The notes beneath the pieces are model-generated. The model did not search any database and was not told where the DNA came from. It worked only from the letters and a program-made list of their open reading frames with translations. A stretch of 64,000 nucleotides of DNA from Phalacrocorax aristotelis (lineage: Eukaryota > Chordata > Aves > Suliformes > Phalacrocoracidae), in the NCBI RefSeq assembly GCF_949628215.1, contig NC_134278.1, positions 32,692,115-32,756,114 on the forward strand. The letters are read 5' to 3'. Shown piece by piece: positions 37,391-50,718 of the stretch (the stretch's first letter is position 1; every line of letters begins with the position of its first letter). The position numbers and the translations under genes were made by a program.

Positions 37391-40300
37391 GATGGACAAT
37401 GTCTTCTCTGGACATGGTCCTGGGCACCTGGCTTTAGGTGGCCCTATTTGAGCAGAGCGGTCACAGCAGATGATGTTCAGAGGACCTGTCCAACCTCAGC
37501 TATTCTGTGAAAAGCTTTAACAGTATCAGGCTGGAACAGGGAGAGAATAAACAAGTGTGAAGCATGAAGCTATAGTCAAAGAAGGCTTCTTGCAGCAAAA
37601 TGAAGATCCTAGCCCAAGTCCCAGTGATGACAGTTAGGAAGAGACTTTGTGAGAGACCTGGTGGACTCTGAAACGCAAGTAGCAACTGAAAGCTGCAAAA
37701 TTTTCAGAAAACGTGATGGAAAGACTTATCCTGCAAAGGTACAGTGGAGGGTGAGTAGATACTTTTTCAAACCTTTTGATTTAAACTATTTCACCTAATT
37801 TAGCTGAGCTACTTCTACTTTGGTAAAGCTTGTGTAAAGTCTGTGTTTAGGTATGAGAAATCTTTAATTTGATAAACGGCAGAGTAATGTGCAGGTAGCT
37901 CCACTTCACATACTTGGTTGACACACAGTCAGGTGCAGAAATCATGGCCTTGAAAACACGGTGACAGTAACAAAGCCTCATTCAAAATGTGCTGAAAAAA
38001 GGGCATGGGTTTCCTCTTGTTAGTTTGGTTTTTTTCATGTCATTTAGCTATCTTTCAATTGCAGCTGGAAAAAGATGTCATTTAATCTCTGTAGGTAGCT
38101 GACTACATTACCAGTGGCCTGTCTGGATGTCCTAGATCAGGAACTCCAGCAACCAGTGCAGGAGAAGAAAACACACATAGTGAGAGCTGGAAAGGGATAA
38201 GAAAGCAAACCAGAGAGAAGAACTTCAACCATACTAAAAAACCCCCACTGTATTAACTGCAGCCATACCGTTGCAGACTGTTATAATCCAGTTGAGAAGC
38301 TAGTGAAATCTTAGCTTTTAAATAATACTTTTTCTAGTCTCTGGGTCACAAAAAGTTGTGGTCTTTGTTACTGTTCAAGTTACGCTGTTACCACTAAATA
38401 CAGGACAACCTATGATCCACGAAAGCCTTTCTGCAAGAACTATCATTCCGGTATATTTATTTCTTCTTGTCTCCTTCCTGAGGATGACAAGAAGTGTTGA
38501 TAATACTTCCTGTTTAGAGTGAAATCTGGCTTGATTGAGGTCTCTGATACTCCTAGCTCACAGCAACAGCAACTAAAGAGAGGTCATAGAAACCAGTTGT
38601 GAAATCCTGGCCCAGCTGAAGTTTATAGCAAAGCATACACTGAATTCAGTGAAGGCAAAATTTCACTGTAAATAAAATAACTTGCCAATTCTTCCCCTGA
38701 TCTGCAGAAAGACAGAAGCATTTTACTTGCTCTAGTTCTTTCATTCATTCTTTATAGTGGGAGCCTAGAGTTGAATTATACAGTAGTGGTCTCTCACAGG
38801 CAACAGGAGAGAGAATGACCCTGTACTAAGAAAGAAAATCTGAAAGCAGAGGGCAAGGTCATTAACGGAACTGGTATCAGTCCTGTAGGAGAAAGTTTGT
38901 TTCTGAAGAAAGAGTAAGAAAAGGAATGAAAAAAATTACTGAAGGATTATTGAAGATGTTTAAATATGTTTTCGCTTAAGTTAACCATAGTGACTTCTTT
39001 TTGTTTTTAGTGTTACTTAATTAGAAATTAAGTCGATGAAGCTATTTTCAGGGCTTTTTCTCATTGTATTATTTTAATAATGAAGTATATTTATTTAATT
39101 TTTTTTCCTGTGTTGTAGTGTTTTTGTTCCTAATGTTGATAGGTTTTTAGTAAATCATTGTTAAAGGCACTTCTCAACTATCTCAAGGTTATGAAGACAT
39201 TTTAATAAATATTTTGGCTTCAGAGAAAACAGGGTAAATACTACTGCAATATGGAGGGAGAGGGTGAAACTTATGGCCTGGTTTTGTATTTCTTAGGCAT
39301 CACAGCCTACTCCTTGGCTACATCAGAAAAGTAAAATCAAATCCTCAATTCACTCTGATATATAGTTTAATGTCCATGCCCACTTACACATGTGGAATGA
39401 ACTGTATAATGATATTTCACTGTTACCTCAATTTGCTGTTAAACAGAAAAACTTACAGAACTCTAAAATTGATAACATCTAAAAGAACTGCCTTGCATGA
39501 TAATCAATGTCGAAAGATTAAGTGAATCAGATTTGATTAACATTAGTTTGTGATTCTTTAACGAAGAGATGAAAAGGAATCCAGCCCAATCCATTTGGCT
39601 GCTCTTAAGTCAAAAGATACCCTGGTATCTTAATTCTAGCTTCTGTTTCTTTCATTACATCTTAATGCCTCAGTTTCTGACTGTCATACCAATAAACAGT
39701 TCAAAGACAGAGTAGAAATAAATCACTAAATTAATTTGCTTTATTTTTTAGATATTTTAGCTCACATAGGTGAGCAGTGATGGCCTCCCATGGGCTAAAT
39801 AGCAACGTTATCTTTCCTGTCTCCTACCTCTTTTCTTTGTCTGGGTTTCCTTGCCTTGCCTCTCCAGCCTAGAGACAAACTGTCACCATGCAGGCAAGGC
39901 AAAGGAGTTTGGTGGGACAGTGTGTTTGAACTCAGTATAATGGCAACGGCATAGGCTGAGAAGCATTTAAAACTTCTGAACCAACATGAAGGAAAATACA
40001 GGAAGGTAGGGATCTGAGCAGTTACAACTACCTGTCTGTACTCCCTGCAACCATCTAGAATATAAGCAGAGGACACTATTCTACAAATATTAAAATTTAT
40101 CTTTAACGTTCTGATAAAATCACAGGAGTGGAAGTCATCCACTGAAAATACTGCCTATAATTTTATCATCTCTTAGATGATAAAATTCAATTATATTTAA
40201 AAAGGATATGCACACCTTTCTGTAAGCCAAGGTAAGTTTGTGTTAATAAAACTGTTGAGGACAGCTGTTCTGGAATGTAAATGGAAAGGGTTACAGGGAT

Positions 40301-41308
40301 ATAACAGAAAATTCTTACTTAATCATGTCTGTTAGAGGCAGTGCATGTGGAATATTCATTTAAGTCCTCTGTACATAGGATTTGACTCATTTAATTAAAA
40401 ATGCAGACTTACATTGGTTTAAGCCGGTCCCATTTACTTTGTGAACAATTTACATAATTGTAAAAATGTGTTGTAGTAGTGTAGGTCATTTTTGTAGTTA
40501 ATTTTTAGCCATAAAAAGAATATAAATATTTCTAAGTATTTAAGGCTCTTATCTAAAGGCATCTAAAAGCTGTACTGGTCCTACTAAACAAATTTAAATA
40601 AATTTTTTGGATGTCCACAGATTCTATAAAACCTTTAACCAAGCACAGGTTCAGTTCAGAAACTTAGCTGTCAGGTCAAAGTTAGGAATACTGTCACTCT
40701 CAAATCAAGGAAAAGAGATGTTTGCAGAGAACAGTTAATCCCAAAACTGGATTTCCCAAGGGAAATTACGCCCTTAATTTAGACATCTTGGGTGCCTCAC
40801 ATAACATGACTTGCATTCAGGTTTCACCATGCTTGCTGTTTGGTTACATCTGCACACAGGAACATAACTCAGTTCTGAGATTCCCTTGGCCTAAACTAAC
40901 TGAATCTGCTTAAAGCTGGATTTAAACTCATGTTTAAATTGCTTTTGGTTTATTAACTCTGTGGTCTTCACACTGCAGACACATGCCAAATCAAGTGATT
41001 ATGTGTAGTCCTTTGACCTCCCATAATTCCACAAGTGTGCTTGGACATAGACAGCTTCTTCCTCGGTGCACTGGGAACATTCCTCCAGCACTTTGCCATG
41101 CTCTACCACAGGCAGCCATGGGATACACTCAGACATCCCACTGATTAATGAAGTAAAGCTCAGTACTAAGGAGGATGCTGAAGAAGGCTTGCCAGCTTTG
41201 TCATTTGTAACTAGGCTAGTCTAATTTGGCATTCAAACCTAGGTGCTGATTGCAAGCAATACTTCTATGGGGAACGTAAACCCTGTGTGAAGTCAAATAT
41301 CAGCCTTA
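37391..41308. other. Intergenic AT-rich sequence
   Basis: About 3.9 kb without a recognisable gene, RNA gene or repeat. Confidence 0.65.
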
Positions 41309-41660
41309 TCACAGAATCACAGAATGGTAGGGGTTGGAAAGGGACCTCTGGAGATCATCTTGTCCGACCCCCTGCTTGAGCAGGCACACCTAGAGCAGGG
41401 GGCACAGGAATGCATCCAGGTGGGTTTTGAATGTCTCCAGGGAAGGAGACTCCACACCCTCCCTGGGCAGCCTGTTCCACTGCTCTGTCACCCTCACAGC
41501 AAAGATGATTTTTCTCATGTTTAAGTGGAACTTCCTGTGTCCCAACTTGTGCCCATTGCCCCTTGTCCTGTCATTGGGCACCACTGAAAAGAGCCTAGTC
41601 CCATTGTCCTGACACCCACCCTTTAGATATTTATAGATATTTATGAAATGCAAGCTCTTG
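41309..41660 (-). mobile_element. CR1 LINE 3' fragment
   Basis: The plus strand starts with the reversed CR1 tail (ATCACAGAATCACAGAATGG, GGGGTTGGAAAGGGACC). The minus strand has about 90 open codons of the ORF2 C-terminus, with [54 protein letters not shown]. It is 5'-truncated. The intact frame and well-kept tail make it one of the younger CR1 copies here. Confidence 0.93.
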
Positions 41661-44600
41661 TTTTCTGTCATGTATTCTTCTACTTACAGGCATTCTATGG
41701 TTAGCGTAGTCTTTTTTTTCTTACTCCTGTCAACAGGCTTAGTTTATTCAGTTTCAGCCTCTTTTTCTAATTTTATTCTCCAACAGTCATATCTTCTGTT
41801 AAAATAAATTTTAATGTTCCCTAAAGACGAGTGAAGTATCTGTATCATATGTACAGTTTCTTAAAGAAATAACCTCTATTCTAAGTTCTGGAAATGGGAA
41901 AATATTTTAATACAAGATACAAGCTCAACGTTGCTGATGAATGTCTGAGCAAGTTGGTCCTAAAACAGTTTGAGTTCTTAGACCTTTTTTGTTTTGTTTT
42001 TAAGAATCTGGCCTTATAGTTTTAAGACACGAACCAAAGTTACTTCTTCCCAAATAGGTATGAAGGCACATCAAGCTATAATTATTCACACTGAAAAGAT
42101 TTGGATGAGTACAATTTTATTACATAATATTTTGTATCTTCATGAAAAGTATTTTCCCCCTTGTGCACAAGCAGGACCTAAGTTTGTATTCTTCTCTGAA
42201 TACAGCCTGATAACATCTCAGCAATGTAGTTACCTTCAGTACAATTTGTATTTTTGACCTAAGGTTATCTTCCTACCATAAGTTTTATGATTAAGTACAT
42301 TCTTTGCTATGTATCAATATCAGATACTACTGCTCTAATAATCATAGATTATATCAGCTGATTTAGACATGAACACTAAATGCATTTCAATAATTTTGCA
42401 CCTGAAAATATACCCTCACTAAATAGTTGCAGGATGCCACTTCAAGTTGTTAGAACGTAGTTGTTTCCAGCACTAATAATTGGTTCCAGCACAATTATTC
42501 AATGACTAATTGGCAAGATTAAGTACTCAGTTAAAATAACCAACAGGATATATCTGGATTCCGCTTATCAGGAAAGGGAAGAAACCAGAGCAGTTCCTGG
42601 CTACTCCAAGCTTCATCAAAATGGCACGTTCATGCTAAATTGCTTGGCCTTGCTCCAAAATTAAATTCATCCATCATGTCCAAACCACATTTGACATGCC
42701 AAAAATAAACAATTTGGAGCTTGATGCAAATGTTATGCTTGATACACTACACAGCTACATTTGTTTTAAGAACCTTCCATTTATATAAATGTTAGCCTTT
42801 CTAGGAGCTAGTGTTTGATTTTTGCATTCCTAGTAAACAGTAAAATTTATTTGAATTGCAGTGCAAAAACATACAAATAGTCATGCAAACACAGTCTGAT
42901 AGATTCTTCTTTTCAACTGTCATTTTCTATTAGTGCACAAATTCCTCAGCTCCCAAAAATACATATATATATATATATGCAGCGTGACGTAGGATGTTGA
43001 CTTGCAATGTGTATAAGTCAGTAGGCTGTTTTAGAGGGCACGTAACAGCTAGGCTTTTTTTGCATGTACCTCTGTCTCACTTCTAGCTGCAGCCTTTAGA
43101 CGGTATTGAATTTAGAGTTCTTTTAAACCTGAGATCACGACTAGATAGCTCTAGGCAGACATCAAACTTACATAAATCTGTCAAATTACCGACTTAGAAG
43201 TCTAATGTTGGTTGAACCCTCATAATATTTACTCCTAGATGAAAGGCAAATAAAGTACGTCGATGCAGAGATACAGATTAAATACACACTTAATTTGACT
43301 TCCCCGATTATTGTGCCTATTTATTCAGCAATAAATATGTATAAAATATTTGTCATTTTATTATTTCATTTTTATGTTGCATGACAGTGTTGAAATTGAG
43401 CATTAAAATAACATAACAGTAATTAGTTCTGCATGAATACTGGGTGTGTTAATGTAATTGTAGCTACTACGTTGATAAAACTGATGGTTGAATATATCAA
43501 TTAGTCTTGCAGAGGCAAATTTATAGAAGTTACTTTCTGAAAATCTGACACTGTTCATAACTGAACCTAAAAGTGGTTTAGTTATCATTGTAGTATTCTG
43601 GTTTTAAATAAAATGTGGTCAAATTAGCTGGACAGAAAGGGCACAACAGTAGGAGACACTGGTTAATACTGAGACTTGTAAATTCTTAGGCGTATTTGTT
43701 ACAATTTAAAATGGAATTTTAACTGATGTTTCTTGGACTATCTATGCTTTGTCTTTCTGAAGCTTAAAAAACCCAAACAGAATATTCAGCCTTTTGATCT
43801 AAAATAAAGTTGCCCTTTAAGCCTGAAGGGTTTATGCAGCCTAGTCTATTTGTAGGTATCAGCAAAGGTTAAGATCCTTTCCTTTGCACCTCACCTTCCT
43901 TTTTCTAATATTTGCATTGTACAAAGTTTAGATTAACGTAGTTCACTGCTTTATAGATGTTTTCAGATTGTGTGTAGGATTTTAGCGTATTCATACCAAA
44001 GTATTGGGCAAACACCTGTAACTCCCAGCACAGCTACCTAAAACCTGGCTTTCATCTTTTCATTATGTGTAATGACTTTTAAAGACATGGGTACTTAAGT
44101 CTAACACAAGCCAGATGATATGCTTTGACTTGGTTTGGAAAACCACCTTTCAGCTTTTCTCATCCCTAATCAGCTGTTTGACCATGTACTTTTTTCTCAT
44201 ACAGTACAAAAGCCACCAAAAGGCACATATTTCTTGCATTACAGGTAGGATGGATTCCATATGAAAGAAAGAAGAGAAAGAAAAACAGTGGTAAATGTTC
44301 AGATTTTTTTTGTCATTGTGTATTTCTTCGTGTTATTCATGAAACAATAGAACATGTGGCAAGCTGTTTGTAGTATGGCAGTATCGTTATATACATGCAT
44401 TTGTCTATCCATAGGAAGATAAAGTATGCTTTTTAATAGATTACAGACATACACATACACATTTTGACACTATTAATCTTAGCATTGTTTCTCTATGCCT
44501 GAACTGGACTGATGTTTTACTGAACTCTACAAATCCAGCACTATTTCAGGTTTGAATAACTTGAATTTTTGTACTAACATTTTAAAGAGTAGTATATGCA

Positions 44601-45372
44601 CAGAGATGTATTTTTCTGGAATGGTTATGAATACTTTACAAATTATATGATACAGCTGTTGACACGTTTGCAACTGGTAAATATAAGCAATATATCCAGA
44701 CATTGATTTATTTACTTTGAAATGTATATATTTTTGGATTAAAATGTCATTAGTAAACATATGAAATGTATTAGGACCAGATAGCACTAAACATTATGAA
44801 TGACACAGCTCTGCATTATTTTTGTGGGATTGGGATTATTCGTGCGATTGGAATTGGAGATGAAGTATGGATTTTTTTTGTGCTGTACCATTATATTTAT
44901 TAGTATTCAGTTATTGAGACATGTTATAAAGTGTCAAAGGGTGGGGAAAATGTCTGAGGCAAGACAACTAATACCACAGAAGTATAGCAGTAAGGATTCT
45001 CTCTGCATCTTTCTGACGGTTATTTTGGCCCCTTTAACTGAAAATCGGAGTGCTTCCTAAGTATTCAGAAAAAGAAGTAGCAGTTGGGTTTTTGCTGCTT
45101 TTCCTCTCCTGTAGAAGAAATGAAGCAACACCCAGCTTTTGTGTTGGCTTTGCTGCTTAGGAGTGCTTAGTGTGTGTGCACATGCATGTAAATAATTCCT
45201 TTTTGACGTAGTTTTTGCCAAAGTTCCCTCACTGGAGTGACATTTTTGCCCCATTTCCATCAGTGTTAAAATTTCCATTAACTTCCCCAAGGCTGGGATT
45301 CCACCTGTTTTGTCTAAATTCATTATAGTTCCGTTAATGTATTTAAAAGCATTTATATTTTAATTGCTTCAG
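41661..45372. other. Intergenic AT-rich sequence
   Basis: About 3.7 kb without a gene. It contains an (AT)9 microsatellite at 42962-42979. The 42430-42960 part is rich in TAAT-type motifs and could be conserved non-coding DNA, which cannot be judged from one sequence. Confidence 0.6.
42962..42979. repeat. (AT)9 microsatellite
   Basis: Eighteen bases of perfect AT repeat. Confidence 0.9.
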
Positions 45373-45504
45373 CGGAATGCAGTTGTCATGACCGGCAGAT
45401 CTCGCAGAGGGCAGAAAGGATCATCTGGCAAGAAACCATTCCTCATAAGGGCTTATACAACGGAACAGAAATACTAAGCTCTGCATTCAGTGAGAAATAG
45501 CGTG
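45373..45504 (+). other. Exon-like block, plus strand (unconfirmed)
   Basis: About 132 bp between a possible acceptor (TTTTAATTGCTTCAG) and a good donor (GTG/GTAAGG). It holds a 29-codon open frame from ATG 45389 (MTGRSRRGQKGSSGKKPF...) ending in TAA. It may be a non-coding or 5'-leader exon of a transcript towards COL19A1, or chance. Confidence 0.25.
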
Positions 45505-47501
45505 GTAAGGGGTGTTTCAAATTAATCTCCGTTTAAAAAATTATTTTCAAGTAGAATACTGCTGCTTTGGAAGAGTTTTGTCAAAGTTTACAGCTTCATT
45601 CCTGCATATGCGTTGTCATAAGCAACACAAGTTAAAAATGTGGGTCTAACGAGATGGAGGCAAATCTGTTAGCACTGCACAGACATGAGTGAATTATGCT
45701 ACTTGGCTGGTTTGGATATCTAATCGTGCCGAAAAAGAAACAAAGGTTGAAAGTGAGCGTCGACAAGAAAGAAAAATTTTCTACAAAAAATAAGTCTGTC
45801 CCTTTGCCCCCCGATTCTCTCACCTTTTCCCCCTGTATCTTGCCTGCAACTGCAGTTGCAGTAAAACCTGTTCAGAAGTTCACCCTTGGCACAGGAGGTA
45901 GAACATGCTCTGCACGTCTGTGCTAAGTATGGTTACAAACTTGAATTTCTCTCTTTTCTGCTTCTTGGTGTATTCGCCTTGGCTCTTGCCTGGATCTGGG
46001 TCTAATCCTGTCTTCTGTGTAAAAGTAAGTGCTTTAGCTAAACTCTGAGATAGCTGGAAAACTGTGTTACTGCAAAGATAGAGGGATGTCATCCATCTCC
46101 TGCAGATGCTTCAGCTCATATCATCAGGTTTTTTCAGTACTTCCCAGATACAAAGGAGATGAGACGATGTATAGACCATGTTTTCTCTGGAGTGTACCAG
46201 TAACTGTTTGCAGGTGAACAAGAGTGCAGGTGGTTGGGATTTCCAAGCTGTTTATGGTAACAGAGATGTTTTGCCAGTCGTGGCTTTGCTTCTTACATTG
46301 CAGGAGGCAGAGAGAAAAGATGCGGTTTTGGCTCATGACAGAAGTTTGTAAACAGTAAGGTTTTCTTTGTTCCCAATTTTCATGTCAATAGACGTTCAAG
46401 ACTATTCATTAATGTGAACAGTGCTGTCCATAAATATGTATGGTGGCAGTCCCTAATGGCAAGGTCCTCAAATCATATAAATCAGTGTAATTCCTTTGAT
46501 TTATGTGGACTGGCATAATCCTGTTTAGTTGAAGATCTCGGCCAGAGTACAGGAAGTGTATGTGTTAGCCAGGGGAGGTTGTAGTAGTTTCTAACTCTTA
46601 CTGCTTTCATATGGATGTGGAGTGTTTTGAAGTTGACAGGGTCCAAATAAAGTATTTTTAGTTTTCTATTTGCAGTGTCAATATCTCGGTAAGTGGAACA
46701 ACGTCCTTGGTTTAGGGGTCATGTTTCATTATTGCTTCGTAGGAAATGAAGACTCAGTTTGGATCTGGACTTCTGAGCAATACCGAAACTTTGAGGGACA
46801 GAAATGTTTCTTTAAAGGATGAACTGATTGTGCGTGCAAAGTGTTATGAAATCAAAATGTTTAGCTAATTCAGAACTTATATTCATTGAAATTAATAAGA
46901 CTTTATATTCATGTAACAGAGCTGAATCCAGATATTTCGGGCATGTAAAATGAAGTAAAACAAAAACACTTTAAGAATTTTGTAGCTTGAAAGAGCAATG
47001 AGAAATACAGTTCTCTTCAAATCAAAAAAGATAATGCCCTTCACTAGGAACAGGGCTTTTACAAAGGGTCTTTCAACTGAGGATCTTGCAACTCTGCTTG
47101 AAACACTGAATTAGGGCTCAACACTGAAGCATGTATCAAATGAACAGTCTGAAGGGGAAGGGAGCGCTCCCATGATTTGTCAGTCTAGGACTGGGCTCTT
47201 ACGCCTCGCCCTGCGAGGTAACCGGCTTTGCTTTTTGTAATTTAGAGAATGAGCGAGCGAGAAGGGTGACTTGCCTAAAGTTACTCCACAAGTCTGTGGC
47301 AAAGCTGTGGAATAAAACACCCTAGCAGGCATATACGTAAGCTGCAATTTCATCTTTCTCCTGTGATTCCAAGTTGGGAAGAACAACAACTGTTTTGAAA
47401 TTTAAACCAGAAAGATAGTCATGTCTTCCCATGTGATTTGTTGGTTATCCTGGCTAGTAATCTTGGTTGAAATGAGGAAACAGTTTTCAAAATCGGGGGG
47501 A

Positions 47502-47514
47502 GGGGGGGGGGGGG
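47502..47514 (+). repeat. Homopolymer run of 13 G
   Basis: Thirteen G preceded by six G and one A. It is a low-complexity tract whose length may be inexact. Confidence 0.85.
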
Positions 47515-47728
47515 AACAAAAAGCTAACCCCGTGAATTTTCCGTCCTGAAGACCAGTTGGGCTAAATTGATGTTACACTAATTAATTTTCATATAATGGT
47601 CCACCACCTTCCTTTTCCCCGTCAGAATGATTCTACTAGAAAAAGATAAAATATGTCGTGGATATATCGAAATTAGACATGTTTAATTAAAGCCCTACTC
47701 TCTCTGTCTTCTGTGTATCTATTTCTAG

Positions 47729-47911
47729 TCATTTTACGTTTCTCCGTCCTATCTGGTTTACATCTTCAAAATGCAATACGGAACGCTGCCACAGCACACT
47801 TGGAGAACCTGGCAGAAGTGCAGTTTTACACATTGAGACGAGAGCCAGTGGCAGCGCTCAGTCTCACCATTTCATCACAGACAGATGATATCACAGTGCA
47901 AGAACATTCAG
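47729..47911 (+). other. Exon-like block, plus strand (unconfirmed)
   Basis: 183 bp of balanced composition, unlike its AT-rich surroundings. It is preceded by a pyrimidine-rich tract and TATTTCTAG, and followed by the weak donor GTTTGT. One frame is open through it, but joining to the next block at 48307 in that frame meets a stop after 12 codons, so it does not look protein-coding. Possibly an lncRNA or 5' UTR exon. Confidence 0.25.
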
Positions 47912-48306
47912 GTTTGTAAATGATAGATTTTAAAAGGCAAAACAATTGTCAGTGACCTGCTGTGCTTTGCAGCATCAGTGCCATAAACAGGCACTCTCTT
48001 GGTTACTTGGGCAGCCGGTTTTTAAATTTATGATAAAGTATATAAAATTAATGATGTGTACTTACGCTTAAGTGATAACAGCTAGTTTCTGCCGGTGTGC
48101 TAATGTACATAATTGGTTCTTTACAACTAGAAACCAGATAGTCTTTCATTCATGCCTTTGTACTGTTTAGTTTATGGAACCGGGTTTTTTTTTGGGGGGA
48201 AGGGGAGAGAGGGAAAAAAAAATACTTACATTAGTACTGGACTTGGGATATACAAGTATGATTATGTAAAATCTGTGTCCGGGTGGCTGTTTGTCCTTTC
48301 TTGCAG

Positions 48307-48480
48307 AGTATTCTGTGCTCACTGAGTGGGAGGGTCACACTGTGTGAGACTAATAAGGACAGAGCTGCATCCCCCTCTACCACTCTTTGGAGACTCACTC
48401 CAGCAACTCCTCGGTACTACGGCAGCTCTGTACAGGCATTTTCCGTGCTTCTGGGGGACATACTAAAATTAAAATTAAAG
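48307..48480 (+). other. Exon-like block, plus strand (unconfirmed)
   Basis: 174 bp between acceptor CTTTCTTGCAG and donor GTAAGC, with all 58 codons of the phase-0 frame open (SILCSLSGRVTLCETNKDRA at the start). The protein is not recognised. It lies about 0.5 kb upstream of the CpG island assigned to COL19A1. It could belong to an upstream alternative leader or an independent non-coding transcript. Confidence 0.3.
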
Positions 48481-48929
48481 GTAAGCGACTCATTATTCGT
48501 AGTCAGTTGTCCAAACATTTCTGTCTCACACCCACCCACCTCCCAATATTTCTGGCTTGTTTTGTGGTGGGTTGGGTTTTGTTTTTTCTTTTTTTCCAAA
48601 ATTGCCATTTAAGTTTATCACTGATTTTGCCAGTAGTAACTGTTCCCTATAACCGTAATGTACCCAGTAAGCTTTTAATGTACTGGAATCAGTCTGTGCT
48701 ATGGGATCCGCTCATGATTGCGTAAATACATTGTATGTTTGTGGGTGACTATAGATGTATGCCACGAGGTGCTAATGAGAACAGTCCTACTGAATTTGCA
48801 GTAATTTACAAACCCGATTAAACTGCTGCAAATTGCCTCGCTGCTGAGCGCCCTTATTGATTGCACGCATATATTAATATTTAAAAGAACTATCTGTTGG
48901 TGCGTATCGGTCTAATCAGCACGCGTGTC

Positions 48930-49670
48930 GGCTGCTCGAACCGCTCCCGTGGGCGGCGGCGCGGGTGGGAGGCGCGGTAGGGGCGCCCCGGGCCGGGGGC
49001 GCCGCGGGGTTTAGCCGCCCCCGGCGAACGCCCGGGTGGAGGCGCGCGTCCGCGGCCGGTGCCGCCGAGCGCCGGTGCCGCCAAGCCCCGCCGGCTGCGG
49101 GCGGGCGAGCGGCGCCTTCGCCCCGCGGCGCCCCTCACCTGTTCGCCCGGCGCAGGTGCCCCCACGGGTTGCGCCGGCCCGGCCCGGCCCCTCCGAGGGC
49201 CCGGCGGCAGAGGGCAACCTCGCCCCGGTGGGCGCTCGGTCCCGCCGGGCTCCTGGCCCCGCTCCGCCCCGGGGCTGCGAAGGAAGCGGCGGCGGGGCGC
49301 CTGCCCACCCTCGACTCGCTGGGGGCCGGCCAGCCGCTCCCGGCGCCGCAGGCAGGTTCCGGAGAGACGGGCCGGCCGAGCCCGGGGCGGGGGTCCGGGG
49401 GCGCGGGGCCGGGGCAGCGGGGCGGGGGCGCTGCCCGGGCCGGCGCCTCGCCGCTCCCCGCCCGGTGTGTGACACCCTCCCTGCAGCAAAGCCAGCTCCG
49501 TCCAAGAGGAACTAAGGCGCCGGTACCGCCGCGTTACAGGCCGAGGTGGCGAGGGCTCGGGCCGCTCCCGCCCCGCGGGCGCCGGTTGCGGGAGGGAGCG
49601 GAGCCTCCCGGAGCAGCTGGCGGAGGGGACCCAAGCCCGGAGGTGGGGTGGCGGCGTTAGCGGCTTCACT
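48930..49670. promoter_or_regulatory. COL19A1: CpG island, probable COL19A1 promoter and 5' UTR
   Basis: About 740 bp of very GC-rich, CpG-dense DNA lying 0.95 kb upstream of the COL19A1 start-codon exon. That exon begins with an AG acceptor before untranslated sequence, so an upstream non-coding exon 1 must exist, and this island is the natural place for it. A possible exon 1 donor is GCAG/GTGCAG at about 49735. Open frames up to 261 codons within the island are composition artefacts. Confidence 0.7.
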
Positions 49671-50588
49671 GGCAAGAGCCCTTCAGAAGATGAGACCTCT
49701 GCCAGTGAATTACTGACGCCTGCTTGTAGAGCAGGTGCAGGAAATTAAATGATAACGTTATTTGGATGCGTATTCACTTTACCGCTGCTGGGGAGGCTGG
49801 AAAAGTTAATGATGGTGTAGTTGCTGTTGGTAGATGAGACTGACAGAATAGCTCTGATGATGAATAAGGTGCCTTGAGAAAATAATTATAAAAATTGCAT
49901 CCTAGGTATGTGATTTGTTTTCTTACAGAAAATGCGATTAGAAAAAATAGTTGTTGTTTTCCGTGTTTCATGTGAATTCATGTGTATCTGTGCGTTGCAG
50001 TCGGCTTGGAAGAAAAGCTGGTACTGTCTTTAGAAGACAAAAGATATGTTGTTGAAGCCAGACCGCGTTTTTGTGAGATTTAAACTGTAAACTCAATACA
50101 GGCTGCTCTAGGTATTTGCATATTTTGCAAGGCAGAGAAATATCATATTTTGGTTTCTTTTGCACTTAAACTGAAACAGTTGTGTGTTGTCTGTGTTCAA
50201 TTTGAAGACTACTTCAGCAGGCGCTGGCAGTGTTGTGACACCAAACAGTTTAGCTAATGTATTTCAGATTGAAAACCTGGGAGAAAAATAGTCATTACTG
50301 ATAAAAAGAAAATTTAGTGCCTTTACAACTAATATCTCTGAGTTAATATTTCTAAAGTGTTACTTCTGAGTTTAATAAAAACTTAAGGCATATATTTGAC
50401 ATTTGTTTCTAAATTTATATGAGTCTCTTTTTGTAGTTCCTTGCAACTGATAAATGATACACTTTGCGTGGGACTAGCAACTTCCTCTTTTCTTTACAGT
50501 TAAGAAACTCTTGTTTGTAGTTTTCTGATGGGGTGAGGGGAAAAGAATAAGAAGAGATTGTTCTAAATATGATTATTTTCTGTTTCAG

Positions 50589-50718
50589 ATTTGCAGCTGA
50601 TTGTTCACATGTGTCCAGGGGGAGATGAAGTACACTGGATCCTGCATAGTTTGGCTTTGTATGGCAGTCTTCTTCCTCCTTCCTGTTTCTACTTCTGTGG
50701 CTGTCAGTGACCAGACAG
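50589..50718 (+). CDS. COL19A1: COL19A1 start-codon exon (signal peptide)
   Basis: Acceptor TTCTGTTTCAG, 36 untranslated bases, ATG at 50625, then 31 codons plus one base to donor GTACTT. The product [20 protein letters not shown], then [11 protein letters not shown], is a clear signal peptide and aligns with the human MRLTGPWKLWLWMSIFLLPA start, including the shared STSV cleavage region. The ATG context (GGGGAG before ATG) is acceptable, and no upstream ATG in this frame is needed. Confidence 0.93.

Noticed and set aside
48890-49675. 261-codon minus-strand and 231-codon plus-strand open frames at the second CpG island
   Set aside because: Open on both strands because of extreme GC content. 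Products are Pro/Arg/Gly/Ala-rich without domains.
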